Positions 1 to 8,461 of a stretch of DNA of 64,000 nt are shown here, piece by piece. Under the pieces are notes generated by a model. It ran no database searches and was not told the DNA's origin. It worked only from the letters and a program-made list of their open reading frames with translations. Source of the DNA: Maccoyibacter intestinihominis (GTDB lineage: Bacteria; Bacillota; Clostridia; Lachnospirales; Lachnospiraceae); assembly GCF_040096355.1 (NCBI RefSeq), contig NZ_JBBMEX010000003.1:1-64000 (forward strand). Reading direction: 5' to 3'. The position numbers and the translations under genes were made by a program. Position 1 is the stretch's first letter. The number at the start of each line of letters is the position of its first letter.

Positions 1-26
1 TAAACCCAAACATCTTTATAGTGATA

Positions 27-60
27 GAAAAAGGCTCCGAGAAACATGATTTCTCGGAGC
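27..60 (-). terminator. Intrinsic terminator of the hydCBA operon
   Basis: A perfect 11-bp stem (arms 34-44 and 50-60, 5-nt loop) lies about 110 bp beyond the hydA stop. Read on the minus strand the stem is followed by CCTTTTTCTATC, a usable U-tract. Confidence 0.8.
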
Positions 61-167
61 GCTTTGTCTACAGTCTGAGAACCAGAACAATAAGTTCTGA
101 TTCTTTTTTTTTGCATATTATATATGTATATCTTCTATATATTCCTTATAGCAGTCTCCTCTACTCC

Positions 168-1877
168 CTATGCATCTGCCTTATGCCCCGGATAGTGAAC
201 ATGAAGCAGTTCGTGCTCTCTGTTCTTTAAGAGATCATCGTAGAGATTCTTCACAATTGGGTTGTTCTCACTTCGTTTAATCTGAAGTGCCTTATCGTTT
301 TTGTAAAGTCCCTCTGCACGCAGACGTTTTTCTGTGGAACGTGCAAACGGCTGACCTGCACCGGCAACACATCCTCCCGGACATGCCATCACTTCTACGA
401 AGTCAAAATGCTCTTCACCGCTTTCGATCTTCTTGATCAGCTCCTCTGCATTACCAAGTCCGCTGACGATGCCGATACGGACGGTACGCTCTCCTAAATC
501 CAATTCACAGATCTTGGTGCCTGCCATTCCTCGTGTTCCGATGAACTCAATGTCTTTTAATGCTTTCGGACTCTTATCGGCTACGACACGTCTGACTGCT
601 GCTTCGGTCACACCACCGGTTGCTCCAAAGATCACACCGGCTCCGGAATAGATTGAGAATGGCATATCATATGCTTCCGGCTCTAAACGGTCAAAGCGGA
701 TACCGATCTCTTTAAACATTCCAATTACTTCTTCGGAAGTCAGAACATAATCCACATCCGGTCTGCTGTTGCGTACAAACTCTTCTCTGGATGCCTCATA
801 TTTCTTTGCCGTACATGGCATAATCGCAACGGATACGGTCTCTTTTCCTTCTTCTTTGTCTAATTTCTTATAATATTCTTTGATGACCGCTCCAAACATC
901 TCCATCGGGGATTTTGAAGTAGATACATATTTCATCAGGTGCGGATATTTTGTCTCTACAAAACGGATCCAGCCCGGACAACAGGAAGTAAAGAGTGGGT
1001 ATTTCCGTCCTTCTTCGGAAAGTGTCTCTACTAACTCCGCAGACTCTTCCATAATGGTAAGGTCTGCTCCCACGGAGGTATCAAAGATTGCATCTACACC
1101 TAATTTTCTTAAGGATGCAATTAATTTTCCAATTGTATTCTCACCCGGTTCATAACCGAATGCCTCACCGATCGCAACACGGACTGCCGGTGCAATCTGC
1201 ATTACCACACGTTTTTTCGGATCATGGATTGCTTCCCATACGTCATGGGTATCGTTTTTGATCGTAATCGCTCCGGTCGGACAGACTGCTGCACACTGTC
1301 CACAGTTGACACAGTTTGTATCCGCAAGATCACGTCCGAATGCTGTGGAAATGATCATTTTAGAGCCACGGTTTGCAAAATCGATCGCTCCGACATGCTG
1401 AATCTCGTTGCAGACACGGACACAGTCACCACAGAGGATACATTTATTCGGGTCTTTTACGATCGCTTTTGAAGAACGGTCTATCGGACGGATCGGATTG
1501 GTGTTCTCAAAACGCACTCCCGGAATTCCGAAACGTTTGGCTAATTCCTGCAGTTTACATTTTCCATTCTTCTCACAGGTTGTACAGTCTCTGCAATGTG
1601 CTGCTAATAACAGCTCTAAGATACGTTTTCTGTGATAATAAAGCTGTGGTGTATTCGTATAGATCTCCATCTCATGCTTTGGCGGTGTAGAACAGGATGC
1701 CACAATGCCACCCCACTTGTCTTCTACGACACACATACGGCATGCACCATAGATGGATAAATCTGAGTAATAACAAAATGTCGGTAAAATAATTCCGGCT
1801 TTGCGGATTACCGCAAGTATATTTTTTTCATCGGTGAACGACACGCGTTCTCCGTCTATGATCATATATTTTTCCAT
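168..1877 (-). CDS. hydA: NADH-dependent [FeFe]-hydrogenase catalytic subunit HydA
   Basis: Catalytic subunit (569 aa) of a trimeric [FeFe]-hydrogenase that makes or oxidises H2 with NAD(H) and, in this family, usually ferredoxin. In order: a [2Fe-2S] domain with Cys 35, 46, 49 and 62; a His/Cys [4Fe-4S] motif (HCRDCTTCEKNGKC, about 94-107); two [4Fe-4S] ferredoxin motifs (about 146-202); then the H-cluster signatures TSCCPGW (297-303), MPCTAKK, and EVMACPGGC (495-503). I start at the ATG at 1877, not at an in-frame codon at 1949 inside hydB, because AGGAGG precedes it and MEKYMIIDGE begins the 2Fe-2S fold. It lies 11 nt after hydB. The modular layout matches group A3 (HydABC) enzymes. Electron bifurcation is inferred from family, not visible here. 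Confidence 0.95.
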   Translation of the reverse strand: MEKYMIIDGERVSFTDEKNILAVIRKAGIILPTFCYYSDLSIYGACRMCVVEDKWGGIVASCSTPPKHEMEIYTNTPQLYYHRKRILELLLAAHCRDCTTCEKNGKCKLQELAKRFGIPGVRFENTNPIRPIDRSSKAIVKDPNKCILCGDCVRVCNEIQHVGAIDFANRGSKMIISTAFGRDLADTNCVNCGQCAAVCPTGAITIKNDTHDVWEAIHDPKKRVVMQIAPAVRVAIGEAFGYEPGENTIGKLIASLRKLGVDAIFDTSVGADLTIMEESAELVETLSEEGRKYPLFTSCCPGWIRFVETKYPHLMKYVSTSKSPMEMFGAVIKEYYKKLDKEEGKETVSVAIMPCTAKKYEASREEFVRNSRPDVDYVLTSEEVIGMFKEIGIRFDRLEPEAYDMPFSIYSGAGVIFGATGGVTEAAVRRVVADKSPKALKDIEFIGTRGMAGTKICELDLGERTVRIGIVSGLGNAEELIKKIESGEEHFDFVEVMACPGGCVAGAGQPFARSTEKRLRAEGLYKNDKALQIKRSENNPIVKNLYDDLLKNREHELLHVHYPGHKADA

Positions 1878-1888
1878 GCCAGTCCCTC

Positions 1889-3778
1889 CTATACTTCTTT
1901 TACTGCATGGAAAGGACAACCTTCCTTGCAGGCTCCACACTTGATACACTTCGTGGTATCAATCTTAAACGGTTTCTTGATCTCGCCGGAAATTGCTCCA
2001 ACCGGACAGACTCTTGAACATTTTGAGCATCCTTTACAAAGTTCCGGATCGATCTGAAGGGTTACTAAGGCTTTACACTGTCCTGCCGGACACTTCTTAT
2101 CTACCACATGGGCAATATATTCATCACGGAAGTATTTCATCGTGCTGACAACCGGAGATGCTGCTGTCTTTCCAAGTCCACAGAGTGCTGTTGCGGAAAT
2201 GGTCTCGGACAGTTCCTCTAATAATGTAATATGCTGCATCGTTCCGCGTCCTTCGCAGATATCGGTTAACAGCTCTAACATACGCTTGGTTCCCTCGCGG
2301 CACGGAATACATTTTCCACAGGATTCGTTCTGTGTAAAGTTCATGAAGAATCTTGCCACTTCTACCATACAGCTCTTGTCGTTCATAACAACAAGTCCAC
2401 CACTTCCGATCATGGCTCCTACTTTTTTCAGGGAGTCAAAATCCAACTGTAAATTCAGGTGGTCTTCACTCGGATTGATACAGAGACATCCACCGGATGG
2501 TCCTCCGATCTGGACTGCCTTAAACTCTCCACCTTTGACACCGCCTCCGATATCAAAAATAACTTTGCGAAGCGGTGTTCCCATCGGAACCTCGATCAGT
2601 CCTGTATTCATAACGTTTCCTGTTAAGGCAAACGCTTTTGTTCCATGGTTCTTATCCGGTCCGATCGTCTTATACCAGTCTGCCCCTTTATTGATGATCG
2701 GCGGAACGTTACAGTAGGTCTCTACGTTATTTAAAACGGTTGGTTTTTCAAACAATCCTTTTTCTACGGTACGAGGCGGTTTTACACGCGGCATACCACG
2801 ATTTCCCTCGATGGAAGCGGTCAGTGCGGAACCCTCACCACAAACGAATGCTCCGGCACCCTGACTGATCTTTAAGTCAAAGTCAAAACCTGAATTTAAG
2901 ATATTTTTTCCTAACAGACCTTTTTCTTCTGCCTTCTGAATTGCTGTCTGAAGACGTTCTACGGCAAGCGGATACTCTGCACGCACATAGATATATCCGT
3001 AATGTGCTCCGGTTGCAATACCTGCAATCAGCATTCCTTCAATCACACGATGCGGATCTCCCTCCATCATGCTTCGATCCATGAATGCTCCCGGATCTCC
3101 CTCATCACCATTACATACCACATATTTAATTTCGGAATCCTGTGCTAATACCTGTGCCCATTTTCTTCCGGTCGGGAAACCGCCGCCTCCACGTCCTCGT
3201 AAGGATGCTTCGGAAATCTCATCGACAATCTGCTGTGGTGTCATATCAAACAGTGCTTTTGCTACGGCACTGTAACCGCCGACTGCTATGTATTCTTTGA
3301 TGGACTCTGCATTAATACGTCCACAATCCTCTAATGCCACACGGGTCTGCTGCTTATAGAATGGGATTTCCTCCTGTTTCTCATAAGCCTTGCCCTCCTG
3401 GTCATGATATACCAGACGCTCGATCACGCGGTCATTGATGATACTCTCTTCGATAATTTCTTCACAATCTTCTACCTTTACTTTGATATAAAGAAGTCCT
3501 GCCGGTTCAATTCTAAGCAATGGTCCCATTTCACAAAATCCATGGCATCCACTCTTTTTCAGTCCCACACTCTCTTCATGCGGTTCTTTTTCCAATACCA
3601 GAGAACATTTGATGCCGCGTTCTTTTAAAATTTCCTGCAATCTTGCATAGATGTTTAAAGAACCTCCGGCAACACATCCGGTTCCTGCACAGATTAAGAT
3701 CTGCTTTTTCTGTGTCTTTAAAGAAGCTGCGTACTCCGCTCTTTTTGCTTCTAATTCCTGTCTTGTCTTAATTTTCAT
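1889..3778 (-). CDS. hydB: NADH-dependent [FeFe]-hydrogenase flavoprotein subunit HydB (NuoF-like)
   Basis: Flavin and NADH-binding subunit (629 aa), homologous to NuoF. The N-terminal thioredoxin-like [2Fe-2S] domain has CAGTGC and CHGFC cysteines. The central FMN/NADH domain carries GRGGGGFPTG. The CGKCIPCREG motif is the conserved [4Fe-4S] site, and two ferredoxin-type CxxCxxCxxxC motifs end the protein. It passes electrons between NAD(H) and HydA/HydC in the cytoplasm. The start overlaps the hydC stop by 11 bp, which suggests translational coupling. Length and domain order are as expected for HydB of clostridial HydABC complexes; nothing is truncated. Confidence 0.95.
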   Translation of the reverse strand: MKIKTRQELEAKRAEYAASLKTQKKQILICAGTGCVAGGSLNIYARLQEILKERGIKCSLVLEKEPHEESVGLKKSGCHGFCEMGPLLRIEPAGLLYIKVKVEDCEEIIEESIINDRVIERLVYHDQEGKAYEKQEEIPFYKQQTRVALEDCGRINAESIKEYIAVGGYSAVAKALFDMTPQQIVDEISEASLRGRGGGGFPTGRKWAQVLAQDSEIKYVVCNGDEGDPGAFMDRSMMEGDPHRVIEGMLIAGIATGAHYGYIYVRAEYPLAVERLQTAIQKAEEKGLLGKNILNSGFDFDLKISQGAGAFVCGEGSALTASIEGNRGMPRVKPPRTVEKGLFEKPTVLNNVETYCNVPPIINKGADWYKTIGPDKNHGTKAFALTGNVMNTGLIEVPMGTPLRKVIFDIGGGVKGGEFKAVQIGGPSGGCLCINPSEDHLNLQLDFDSLKKVGAMIGSGGLVVMNDKSCMVEVARFFMNFTQNESCGKCIPCREGTKRMLELLTDICEGRGTMQHITLLEELSETISATALCGLGKTAASPVVSTMKYFRDEYIAHVVDKKCPAGQCKALVTLQIDPELCKGCSKCSRVCPVGAISGEIKKPFKIDTTKCIKCGACKEGCPFHAVKEV

Positions 3779-4253
3779 TTGCAGCTTCCTCCTTTAATTC
3801 TTCTATTAAAGCTCTTGCCTTTTCAGGGGTCATTGCCGGATGTACTTTGTCATTGACTGTACAGACCGGTGCTAATCCACAGGCTCCCAGACAGGAAACC
3901 GTCTCAACCGTAAACATCATATCCTCTGTGGTCGGATGCTCCTGTGATACACCCAAAACAGAACGGATTTCATTTAAGATTGCGGTAGAATTCCGCACAT
4001 GACAGGCGGTACCGTCACAGATCTTGATCACATATTTTCCCTTTGGCTCTAAGGAAAAATTCTCATAAAAGGTTGCTACACCATACACTTTTGCTTCACT
4101 CAATCCCAATTCACCTGCGATGTAAGTGAGTACCTTCTGTGGAAGGTAATGATAGATTTTCTGGATATCCTGCATGATCGCAATGACGGATGTCTTGTTG
4201 TAATCATGAGCCTTCAGGATGTCATCCAATTGTTTTTTCTCTTCTTTTTTCAA
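3768..4253 (-). CDS. hydC: NADH-dependent [FeFe]-hydrogenase subunit HydC (NuoE-like), TTG start
   Basis: Small thioredoxin-fold [2Fe-2S] subunit (161 aa) homologous to NuoE. Its four cluster cysteines are in CDGTACHVR and CLGACGLAPVC. First gene of hydCBA. The start codon is TTG: AGGAGG lies 7 nt upstream and MKKEEKKQLDDILKAH is a normal NuoE-type N terminus, so the rare start is well supported. The ribosome binding site is fused to the stop codon of a tiny upstream ORF (4266-4292), so hydC translation may depend on leader translation. A Rex-like operator in the promoter suggests control by NADH/NAD ratio. Confidence 0.93.
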   Translation of the reverse strand: MKKEEKKQLDDILKAHDYNKTSVIAIMQDIQKIYHYLPQKVLTYIAGELGLSEAKVYGVATFYENFSLEPKGKYVIKICDGTACHVRNSTAILNEIRSVLGVSQEHPTTEDMMFTVETVSCLGACGLAPVCTVNDKVHPAMTPEKARALIEELKEEAANEN

Positions 4254-4265
4254 TATATATCCTCC

Positions 4266-4292
4266 TTATTTCTTGCCCGCGCAGCGTGGCAT
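4266..4292 (-). other. Proximal copy of leader upstream ORF (MPRCAGKK)
   Basis: Eight codons, ATG to TAA, encode MPRCAGKK. The stop codon runs straight into the hydC Shine-Dalgarno (TAAGGAGG), and an AGGG lies 7 nt before the ATG. The same 36-bp block (4262-4297) is repeated at 4311-4346, and a related block precedes the IMP cyclohydrolase gene at 36275-36304. The RNA can also fold GCC-A-CGC with GCGGGC around a TGC loop. Whether peptide or hairpin is selected cannot be told from one genome. Confidence 0.55.
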
Positions 4293-4314
4293 ATAGATGC
4301 CCTGTGGGTGCTCC

Positions 4315-4341
4315 TTATTTCTTGCCCGCGCAGCGTGGCAT
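4315..4341 (-). other. Distal copy of leader upstream ORF (MPRCAGKK)
   Basis: Identical 36-bp copy of the 4262-4297 block, 49 bp further upstream in the hyd leader, again reading MPRCAGKK followed by TAAGGAG. Here the AAGGAG leads into a 13-nt spacer and then the second copy. It lies about 20 nt downstream of the predicted transcription start. No clear Shine-Dalgarno precedes this copy. Confidence 0.5.
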
Positions 4342-4367
4342 ATAGACATGTTAACTCATTTTAATTT

Positions 4368-4396
4368 ATTATATCATCGTTAAAATATTAACGCAA
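4368..4396 (-). promoter_or_regulatory. hyd promoter with Rex-like operator in the spacer
   Basis: On the minus strand TTGCGT (-35, 4391-4396), a 17-bp spacer and TATAAT (-10, 4368-4373). The spacer contains the dyad CGTTAA-AATA-TTAACG (4378-4393), whose core GTTAA-N4-TTAAC matches the clostridial Rex consensus TTGTTAA-N4-TTAACAA apart from the outer bases. A repressor there would occlude RNA polymerase, fitting redox control of an NADH-consuming hydrogenase. Confidence 0.7.
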
Positions 4397-4620
4397 TGAA
4401 AATGAACAATTTTTCTCAATAATCTTTACGTTTTCTATGCATTTTTTCTAAAATGCACAAATCCAAGTACAATTTGTTGTGCATTTTTTATTTGTATTTC
4501 TCTGTTTTTTCGTCTTTTTCGTCATTTTCTTTATTTGGAGATTTTTTATTTCTCTGATTGTTTATATTTTTTTAATAAATTCTCATTAAGTCCATGTTTT
4601 CAATGTTTTTGCCGTATCTG

Positions 4621-4647
4621 TTAGCACTCATTTTTATCGAGTGCTAA
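4621..4647 (+). promoter_or_regulatory. CIRCE element (HrcA operator)
   Basis: A perfect CIRCE inverted repeat: TTAGCACTC, nine bases, GAGTGCTAA. It sits 7 bp upstream of the htpG -35 box. CIRCE is the binding site of the heat-shock repressor HrcA, which normally controls groESL and dnaK. Confidence 0.95.
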
Positions 4648-4654
4648 TTTTCTA

Positions 4655-4683
4655 TTGACATTGTCATTTTCTAATACTAAAAT
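4655..4683 (+). promoter_or_regulatory. Sigma-A type promoter of htpG
   Basis: TTGACA (4655-4660), 17-bp spacer, TAAAAT (4678-4683), immediately downstream of the CIRCE element and about 50 bp before the htpG start. Confidence 0.8.
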
Positions 4684-4736
4684 ATGTACTAGCATCAAAA
4701 CATTTGAAAGCAAAACACAAGAAGGAGTGTATGACT

Positions 4737-6788
4737 ATGAGTAACAGACATGGAAGCCTTTCCATTAACAGTGACAATATTTTTCCTATTATAAAGAAAT
4801 GGTTATATTCTGACCACGACATTTTTTACCGTGAATTGATCTCGAACGGTTGTGATGCCATTACCAAATTGAAAAAACTGGATATGATGGGTGAATACAG
4901 CCTCCCGGATGACTACGAAGCAAAAATCCGCGTAGTTTTGAACCCGGAAGAAAAAACTTTGAAATTTATCGATAACGGTCTTGGTATGACTGCTGACGAG
5001 GTTGAGGAATACATCAATCAGATTGCTTTTTCCGGTGCCACTGACTTTTTAGAAAAATACAAGGACAAGGCAAACGAAGACCAGATCATCGGACATTTCG
5101 GTCTCGGCTTCTACTCTGCTTTTATGGTAGCAGACGAAGTGCATATTGATACCCTTTCCTATAAGGATGGCGCTACGGCTGTTCACTGGGAATGTGACGG
5201 CGGTACAGAGTTTGATATGAATGATGGAACAAAAGAAGGCGTCGGTACAGAGATCACTCTTTTCTTAAACGAGGACTGCCTTGAGTTTGCCAACGAGTAT
5301 CGTGCAAGAGAAGTCATTGAAAAATACTGCTCTTTCATGCCTACCCCGATTTTCTTAGAAAAGGAAAATGCAGAAACCGAATACGAAACTATTCCGGCAG
5401 ATGAAGTAACCGAAAAGGACACTGTCGTGGAAAACATCGTGGAAGAAGCAAAATATGAAGAAAAAGAAAACGAAGACGGTACAAAGGAACAGGTAGAAGT
5501 CTCCCCTCGAATGGAAAAAGCAAAGATCGTAAAACGTCCGGTTGCTTTGAATGACACGAACCCGCTTTGGGCAAAACATCCAAATGAATGCACCGATGAA
5601 GAATATATTGCTTTTTACCGCAAGGTATTCCAGGATTACAAGGAGCCTTTATTCTGGATCCATCTGAATATGGATTACCCGTTTAATTTAAAGGGTATTC
5701 TCTACTTCCCAAAGATCAACATGGAATACGAATCCATTGAAGGTGTGATCAAACTTTACAACAATCAGGTATTTATTGCCGACAACATCAAAGAGGTGAT
5801 CCCGGAATTCCTGATGCTCTTAAAAGGTGTCATCGACTGCCCTGACCTGCCTTTAAATGTTTCCAGAAGTGCTTTACAGAACGATGGTTTTGTCAAGAAA
5901 ATTTCTGATTATATTACAAAAAAGGTTGCAGATAAACTTGCCGGTCTTTGCAAAACAGACAAAGAGTCCTATGAAAAATACTGGGATGACATCAGCCCAT
6001 TCATTAAGTTCGGTTGCTTAAAGGATGAAAAATTCTGCGACAAGATGAATGATTATATCCTGTTCAAGAACTTAGATGACAAGTACCTGACCTTACCTGA
6101 AATCCTGAAAAAGGACGAAGCTGATACTGATACCGGGGAAAATCAGGATACCGATACTGCTGCTGATACCGAAAAAGATACCCGCAAGGTTGTCTACTAT
6201 GTTACCGACAAGGTTCAGCAGAGCCAGTACATCCGTATGTTCAAAGAACAGGGTATGGACGCTGTCATTTTAGACCACAACATTGATACTTCTTTCATTT
6301 CACAGTTAGAAGCCCGCAACGAACAGTATCGTTTCGCCCGCATTGATGCAGACGTAACGGATTCCTTAAAAGAAGATGTTTCGGAAGAAGAATTAAAAAA
6401 AACCACAGATACTCTGACTGAGGTATTCAAAAATGCTCTTGGAAAAGACAACTTAGATGTCAAAGTAGAAAAATTAAAGGATGAAAATATTTCCTCTATG
6501 ATCACTCTTTCCGAGGACACACGCCGTATGCAGGATATGATGAAAATGTACAGCATGCACGGTATGGGCATGGATCCTTCTATGTTTGGCGGTTCCGAGA
6601 CTCTGGTACTGAATGCAAACAATGCTTTGGTTCAATATATCTTTGAACACAAGGATTCCGAGCATGTACCGACCTTCTGTAAACAGCTCTATGACCTTGC
6701 TATGATCGCAAACCAGCCGCTTCCTGCTGATGAAATGGCTGCATTTATTGCAAGAAGCAATGAAATTATGATGCTGCTTGCGAAGTAA
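4737..6788 (+). CDS. htpG: Molecular chaperone HtpG (Hsp90)
   Basis: Cytoplasmic Hsp90 chaperone (683 aa). The N-terminal GHKL ATPase is clear: ELISNGCDAITKL (the ATP-site helix), DNGLGMT, and GHFGLGFYSAFMVAD. The middle domain holds LNVSRSALQ, a variant of the usual LNVSRE. The protein is longer than most bacterial HtpG (about 630 aa) because of acidic insertions: a Glu/Lys-rich stretch like the eukaryotic Hsp90 linker and a Thr/Asp-rich stretch (ADTDTGENQDTDTAADTEKD). Of two nearby ATGs I chose 4737 because AAGGAG is 9 nt upstream; the ATG at 4731 is only 3 nt away. Controlled by CIRCE/HrcA. It stands alone, divergent from hyd. Confidence 0.96.
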   Translation: MSNRHGSLSINSDNIFPIIKKWLYSDHDIFYRELISNGCDAITKLKKLDMMGEYSLPDDYEAKIRVVLNPEEKTLKFIDNGLGMTADEVEEYINQIAFSGATDFLEKYKDKANEDQIIGHFGLGFYSAFMVADEVHIDTLSYKDGATAVHWECDGGTEFDMNDGTKEGVGTEITLFLNEDCLEFANEYRAREVIEKYCSFMPTPIFLEKENAETEYETIPADEVTEKDTVVENIVEEAKYEEKENEDGTKEQVEVSPRMEKAKIVKRPVALNDTNPLWAKHPNECTDEEYIAFYRKVFQDYKEPLFWIHLNMDYPFNLKGILYFPKINMEYESIEGVIKLYNNQVFIADNIKEVIPEFLMLLKGVIDCPDLPLNVSRSALQNDGFVKKISDYITKKVADKLAGLCKTDKESYEKYWDDISPFIKFGCLKDEKFCDKMNDYILFKNLDDKYLTLPEILKKDEADTDTGENQDTDTAADTEKDTRKVVYYVTDKVQQSQYIRMFKEQGMDAVILDHNIDTSFISQLEARNEQYRFARIDADVTDSLKEDVSEEELKKTTDTLTEVFKNALGKDNLDVKVEKLKDENISSMITLSEDTRRMQDMMKMYSMHGMGMDPSMFGGSETLVLNANNALVQYIFEHKDSEHVPTFCKQLYDLAMIANQPLPADEMAAFIARSNEIMMLLAK

Positions 6789-6814
6789 TCATTAACGGGA
6801 TAAATAAAATTTTA

Positions 6815-6850
6815 ATGCGTAACAGGTATTGAATCTGTTACGCATTTTTA
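6815..6850. terminator. Bidirectional terminator between htpG and abiEii
   Basis: A 12-bp perfect stem (6815-6826 with 6835-6846) around a short loop, followed by TTTTATG on the plus strand and preceded by an A-run giving U residues on the minus strand. The convergent genes htpG and abiEii could share it. Confidence 0.8.
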
Positions 6851-6897
6851 TGTGATCAAAAAACGAATACATCTTATCTTAAATTTTCATTATAGCG

Positions 6898-7731
6898 TTA
6901 TTCTTCTAAGACAACCTCTCTTAACAGAGCTATCACCTGCTCATAAGATATATCGTTAGCATATGAAAATTTCTTTTGATACTTTTTCCACATATTTTTC
7001 AAATCTTCATCCGCCGAAATATGATCTATAATTTTATTCCTATCAGCTATTTTTTCCAATGAGCCCCTGTGAATTGCTGTTGCGTTTAATGCCTCCCTGA
7101 ATATTCTCTTATCATATTTTTGTGTATTTCCTAAAATATATACATCATAAAAGTCTCTCGGTCTGGTGGTAAATATGCCCCGGCTCAAAATAGTTTCTAC
7201 TTTTTCTGCCATAACGGTTTCAATGTTATATCCCCATAAAGTGATTTTAACGTCCTCATCAAAAATGCCTTCAAATTCATATTTTATGGCACAGGGTGTA
7301 ATCACATCTCCGGTGGACACATCTATCGATAATGGTGTAATAATTGTATCGTAAACTGCATCTATCCTTGCACAATACCCACCATATATATCCCCCTTAC
7401 GGATCATAGACACCGATTTGATTTCAAATGAAACATCATCTTCTAAATCTATTTCACATATAGAAGTAAGTGCTGTCAATATCTGTTCTTCTTTCAATGG
7501 TAAATTTTTTAAAGTAGTATCTAAATCCATGGTTGATCTGGTATCCAATCCTACAATGGCCGCTATTAACATCCCGCCTTTCACGACAAACTTTTCACTA
7601 TATTCTGATACGGACAATCTTTCTAAAAAACGTTCAAACATATAATTCTGTAACACTACCTGTGCTGCTATTTTGTTGCTTTTAGCGTAATTCTTAATCT
7701 TCTCTTTGAGGCTCATTGCTTTTGCACTCAT
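6898..7731 (-). CDS. abiEii: AbiEii-type nucleotidyltransferase toxin
   Basis: Toxin (277 aa) of an AbiE system, a nucleotidyltransferase-fold protein. The AbiEii core is visible near residues 47-70: VVKGGMLIAAIVG followed by DTRSTMDLD, the GG-x-L and R-x-T-x-D-x-D pattern holding the metal-binding acidic residues. AbiE systems act as type IV toxin-antitoxins in which infection or loss of AbiEi leads to growth arrest. The ATG overlaps the abiEi stop by 4 bp (ATGA), so the genes are translationally coupled. Length is typical, with no frameshift. The phage it responds to cannot be inferred. Confidence 0.88.
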   Translation of the reverse strand: MSAKAMSLKEKIKNYAKSNKIAAQVVLQNYMFERFLERLSVSEYSEKFVVKGGMLIAAIVGLDTRSTMDLDTTLKNLPLKEEQILTALTSICEIDLEDDVSFEIKSVSMIRKGDIYGGYCARIDAVYDTIITPLSIDVSTGDVITPCAIKYEFEGIFDEDVKITLWGYNIETVMAEKVETILSRGIFTTRPRDFYDVYILGNTQKYDKRIFREALNATAIHRGSLEKIADRNKIIDHISADEDLKNMWKKYQKKFSYANDISYEQVIALLREVVLEE

Positions 7732-8321
7732 AGCAAAACCTCCATATATCTCTTTAAGTTTTTCTCAACGCCAAGCTTTGAAGCATATGTGGCTAACCGA
7801 TCAAGATCTTTTTCTGATGAAGCAGCATAATTCTTTATGCCACTGATAACCGTTTCTTCGTCAAGTCTATTTCGTGAACGTAATAAATCACAAATCGTAC
7901 GCTCCGCATTATAACATCGCACTTCATTTCCCAACGTGGTTTTCCGGGTAATAACACCTAACTGATGCAACTCCGGTTTTATATAGTAACACACACATTC
8001 CTTCTGCAGAGGATTCGAAAGTTTCGTATTACTCGGAATTGTTACAGAATGCATAAATGGTGTTCTCTCTGATAACCCATTTAAAAATAATGCCGTATCA
8101 TGCGAACATATCATTTTATCTGACCGCAGCATCAGTGTATACATGTCATCGCAAACAGAATCAGGCAGAATATAAACCCCTCTGCAACCACGTTCTAATA
8201 ACCCTTCTTTTACATACCAGGAAAGAAGAGAACGTGTAAATCCCAACTCAACCGCCTGAGCCGTAGTTATCATATTATTATTACTTTTTATTACTTTTAA
8301 TATCGTCTCGTTAATTTTCAT
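7728..8321 (-). CDS. abiEi: AbiEi-type antitoxin and autorepressor
   Basis: Antitoxin (197 aa) of the AbiE pair. The first 50 residues form a winged-helix with TTAQAVELGFTRSLLSWYVK, the AbiEi N-terminal HTH, followed by RGCRGVYILPD and the family core (HDTALFLNGLSERTPF; AERTICDLLRSRNRLD). Family members bind inverted repeats in their own promoter and repress it. A palindrome, ATATCGATAT (8345-8354), overlaps the predicted -10 here. Read-through order is antitoxin then toxin with a 4-bp overlap, as in characterised AbiE operons. Confidence 0.88.
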   Translation of the reverse strand: MKINETILKVIKSNNNMITTAQAVELGFTRSLLSWYVKEGLLERGCRGVYILPDSVCDDMYTLMLRSDKMICSHDTALFLNGLSERTPFMHSVTIPSNTKLSNPLQKECVCYYIKPELHQLGVITRKTTLGNEVRCYNAERTICDLLRSRNRLDEETVISGIKNYAASSEKDLDRLATYASKLGVEKNLKRYMEVLL

Positions 8322-8352
8322 TGAATCCCCCCTGTTTTACATTTATATCGAT

Positions 8353-8381
8353 ATTGTAATTTATTTCGTAATAATTGTCAA
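8353..8381 (-). promoter_or_regulatory. abiE promoter with palindrome on the -10
   Basis: Minus strand: TTGACA (8376-8381), 17-bp spacer, TACAAT (8353-8358). The palindrome ATATCGATAT (8345-8354) overlaps the -10 box and could be the AbiEi operator. A G-rich Shine-Dalgarno precedes the ATG at 8321. Confidence 0.75.
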
Positions 8382-8424
8382 ATATTTATTATATAAAATA
8401 CCACAAAATACTGTCTACGACAAA

Positions 8425-8461
8425 AGCCCATCGGAAGTCACAAACCTCCGGTGGGCTTTTT
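8425..8461 (+). terminator. Terminator-like hairpin upstream of abiE
   Basis: Eleven-bp stem with one G.T pair (8425-8435 with 8447-8457), then T-rich on the plus strand. No plus-strand gene is visible before it. From 8462 to 8849 I see no convincing gene: the only open frame there lacks a ribosome binding site and recognisable content. Confidence 0.5.

Noticed and set aside
1878..1949. An upstream in-frame start for hydA
   Set aside because: It lies inside hydB, and AGGAGG plus the conserved 2Fe-2S N terminus both point to the ATG at 1877.
2142..2717. A 191-codon open frame on the plus strand inside hydB
   Set aside because: It is antisense to a fully conserved flavoprotein gene, Ser/Pro-rich in the way of antisense shadows, and has no ribosome site.
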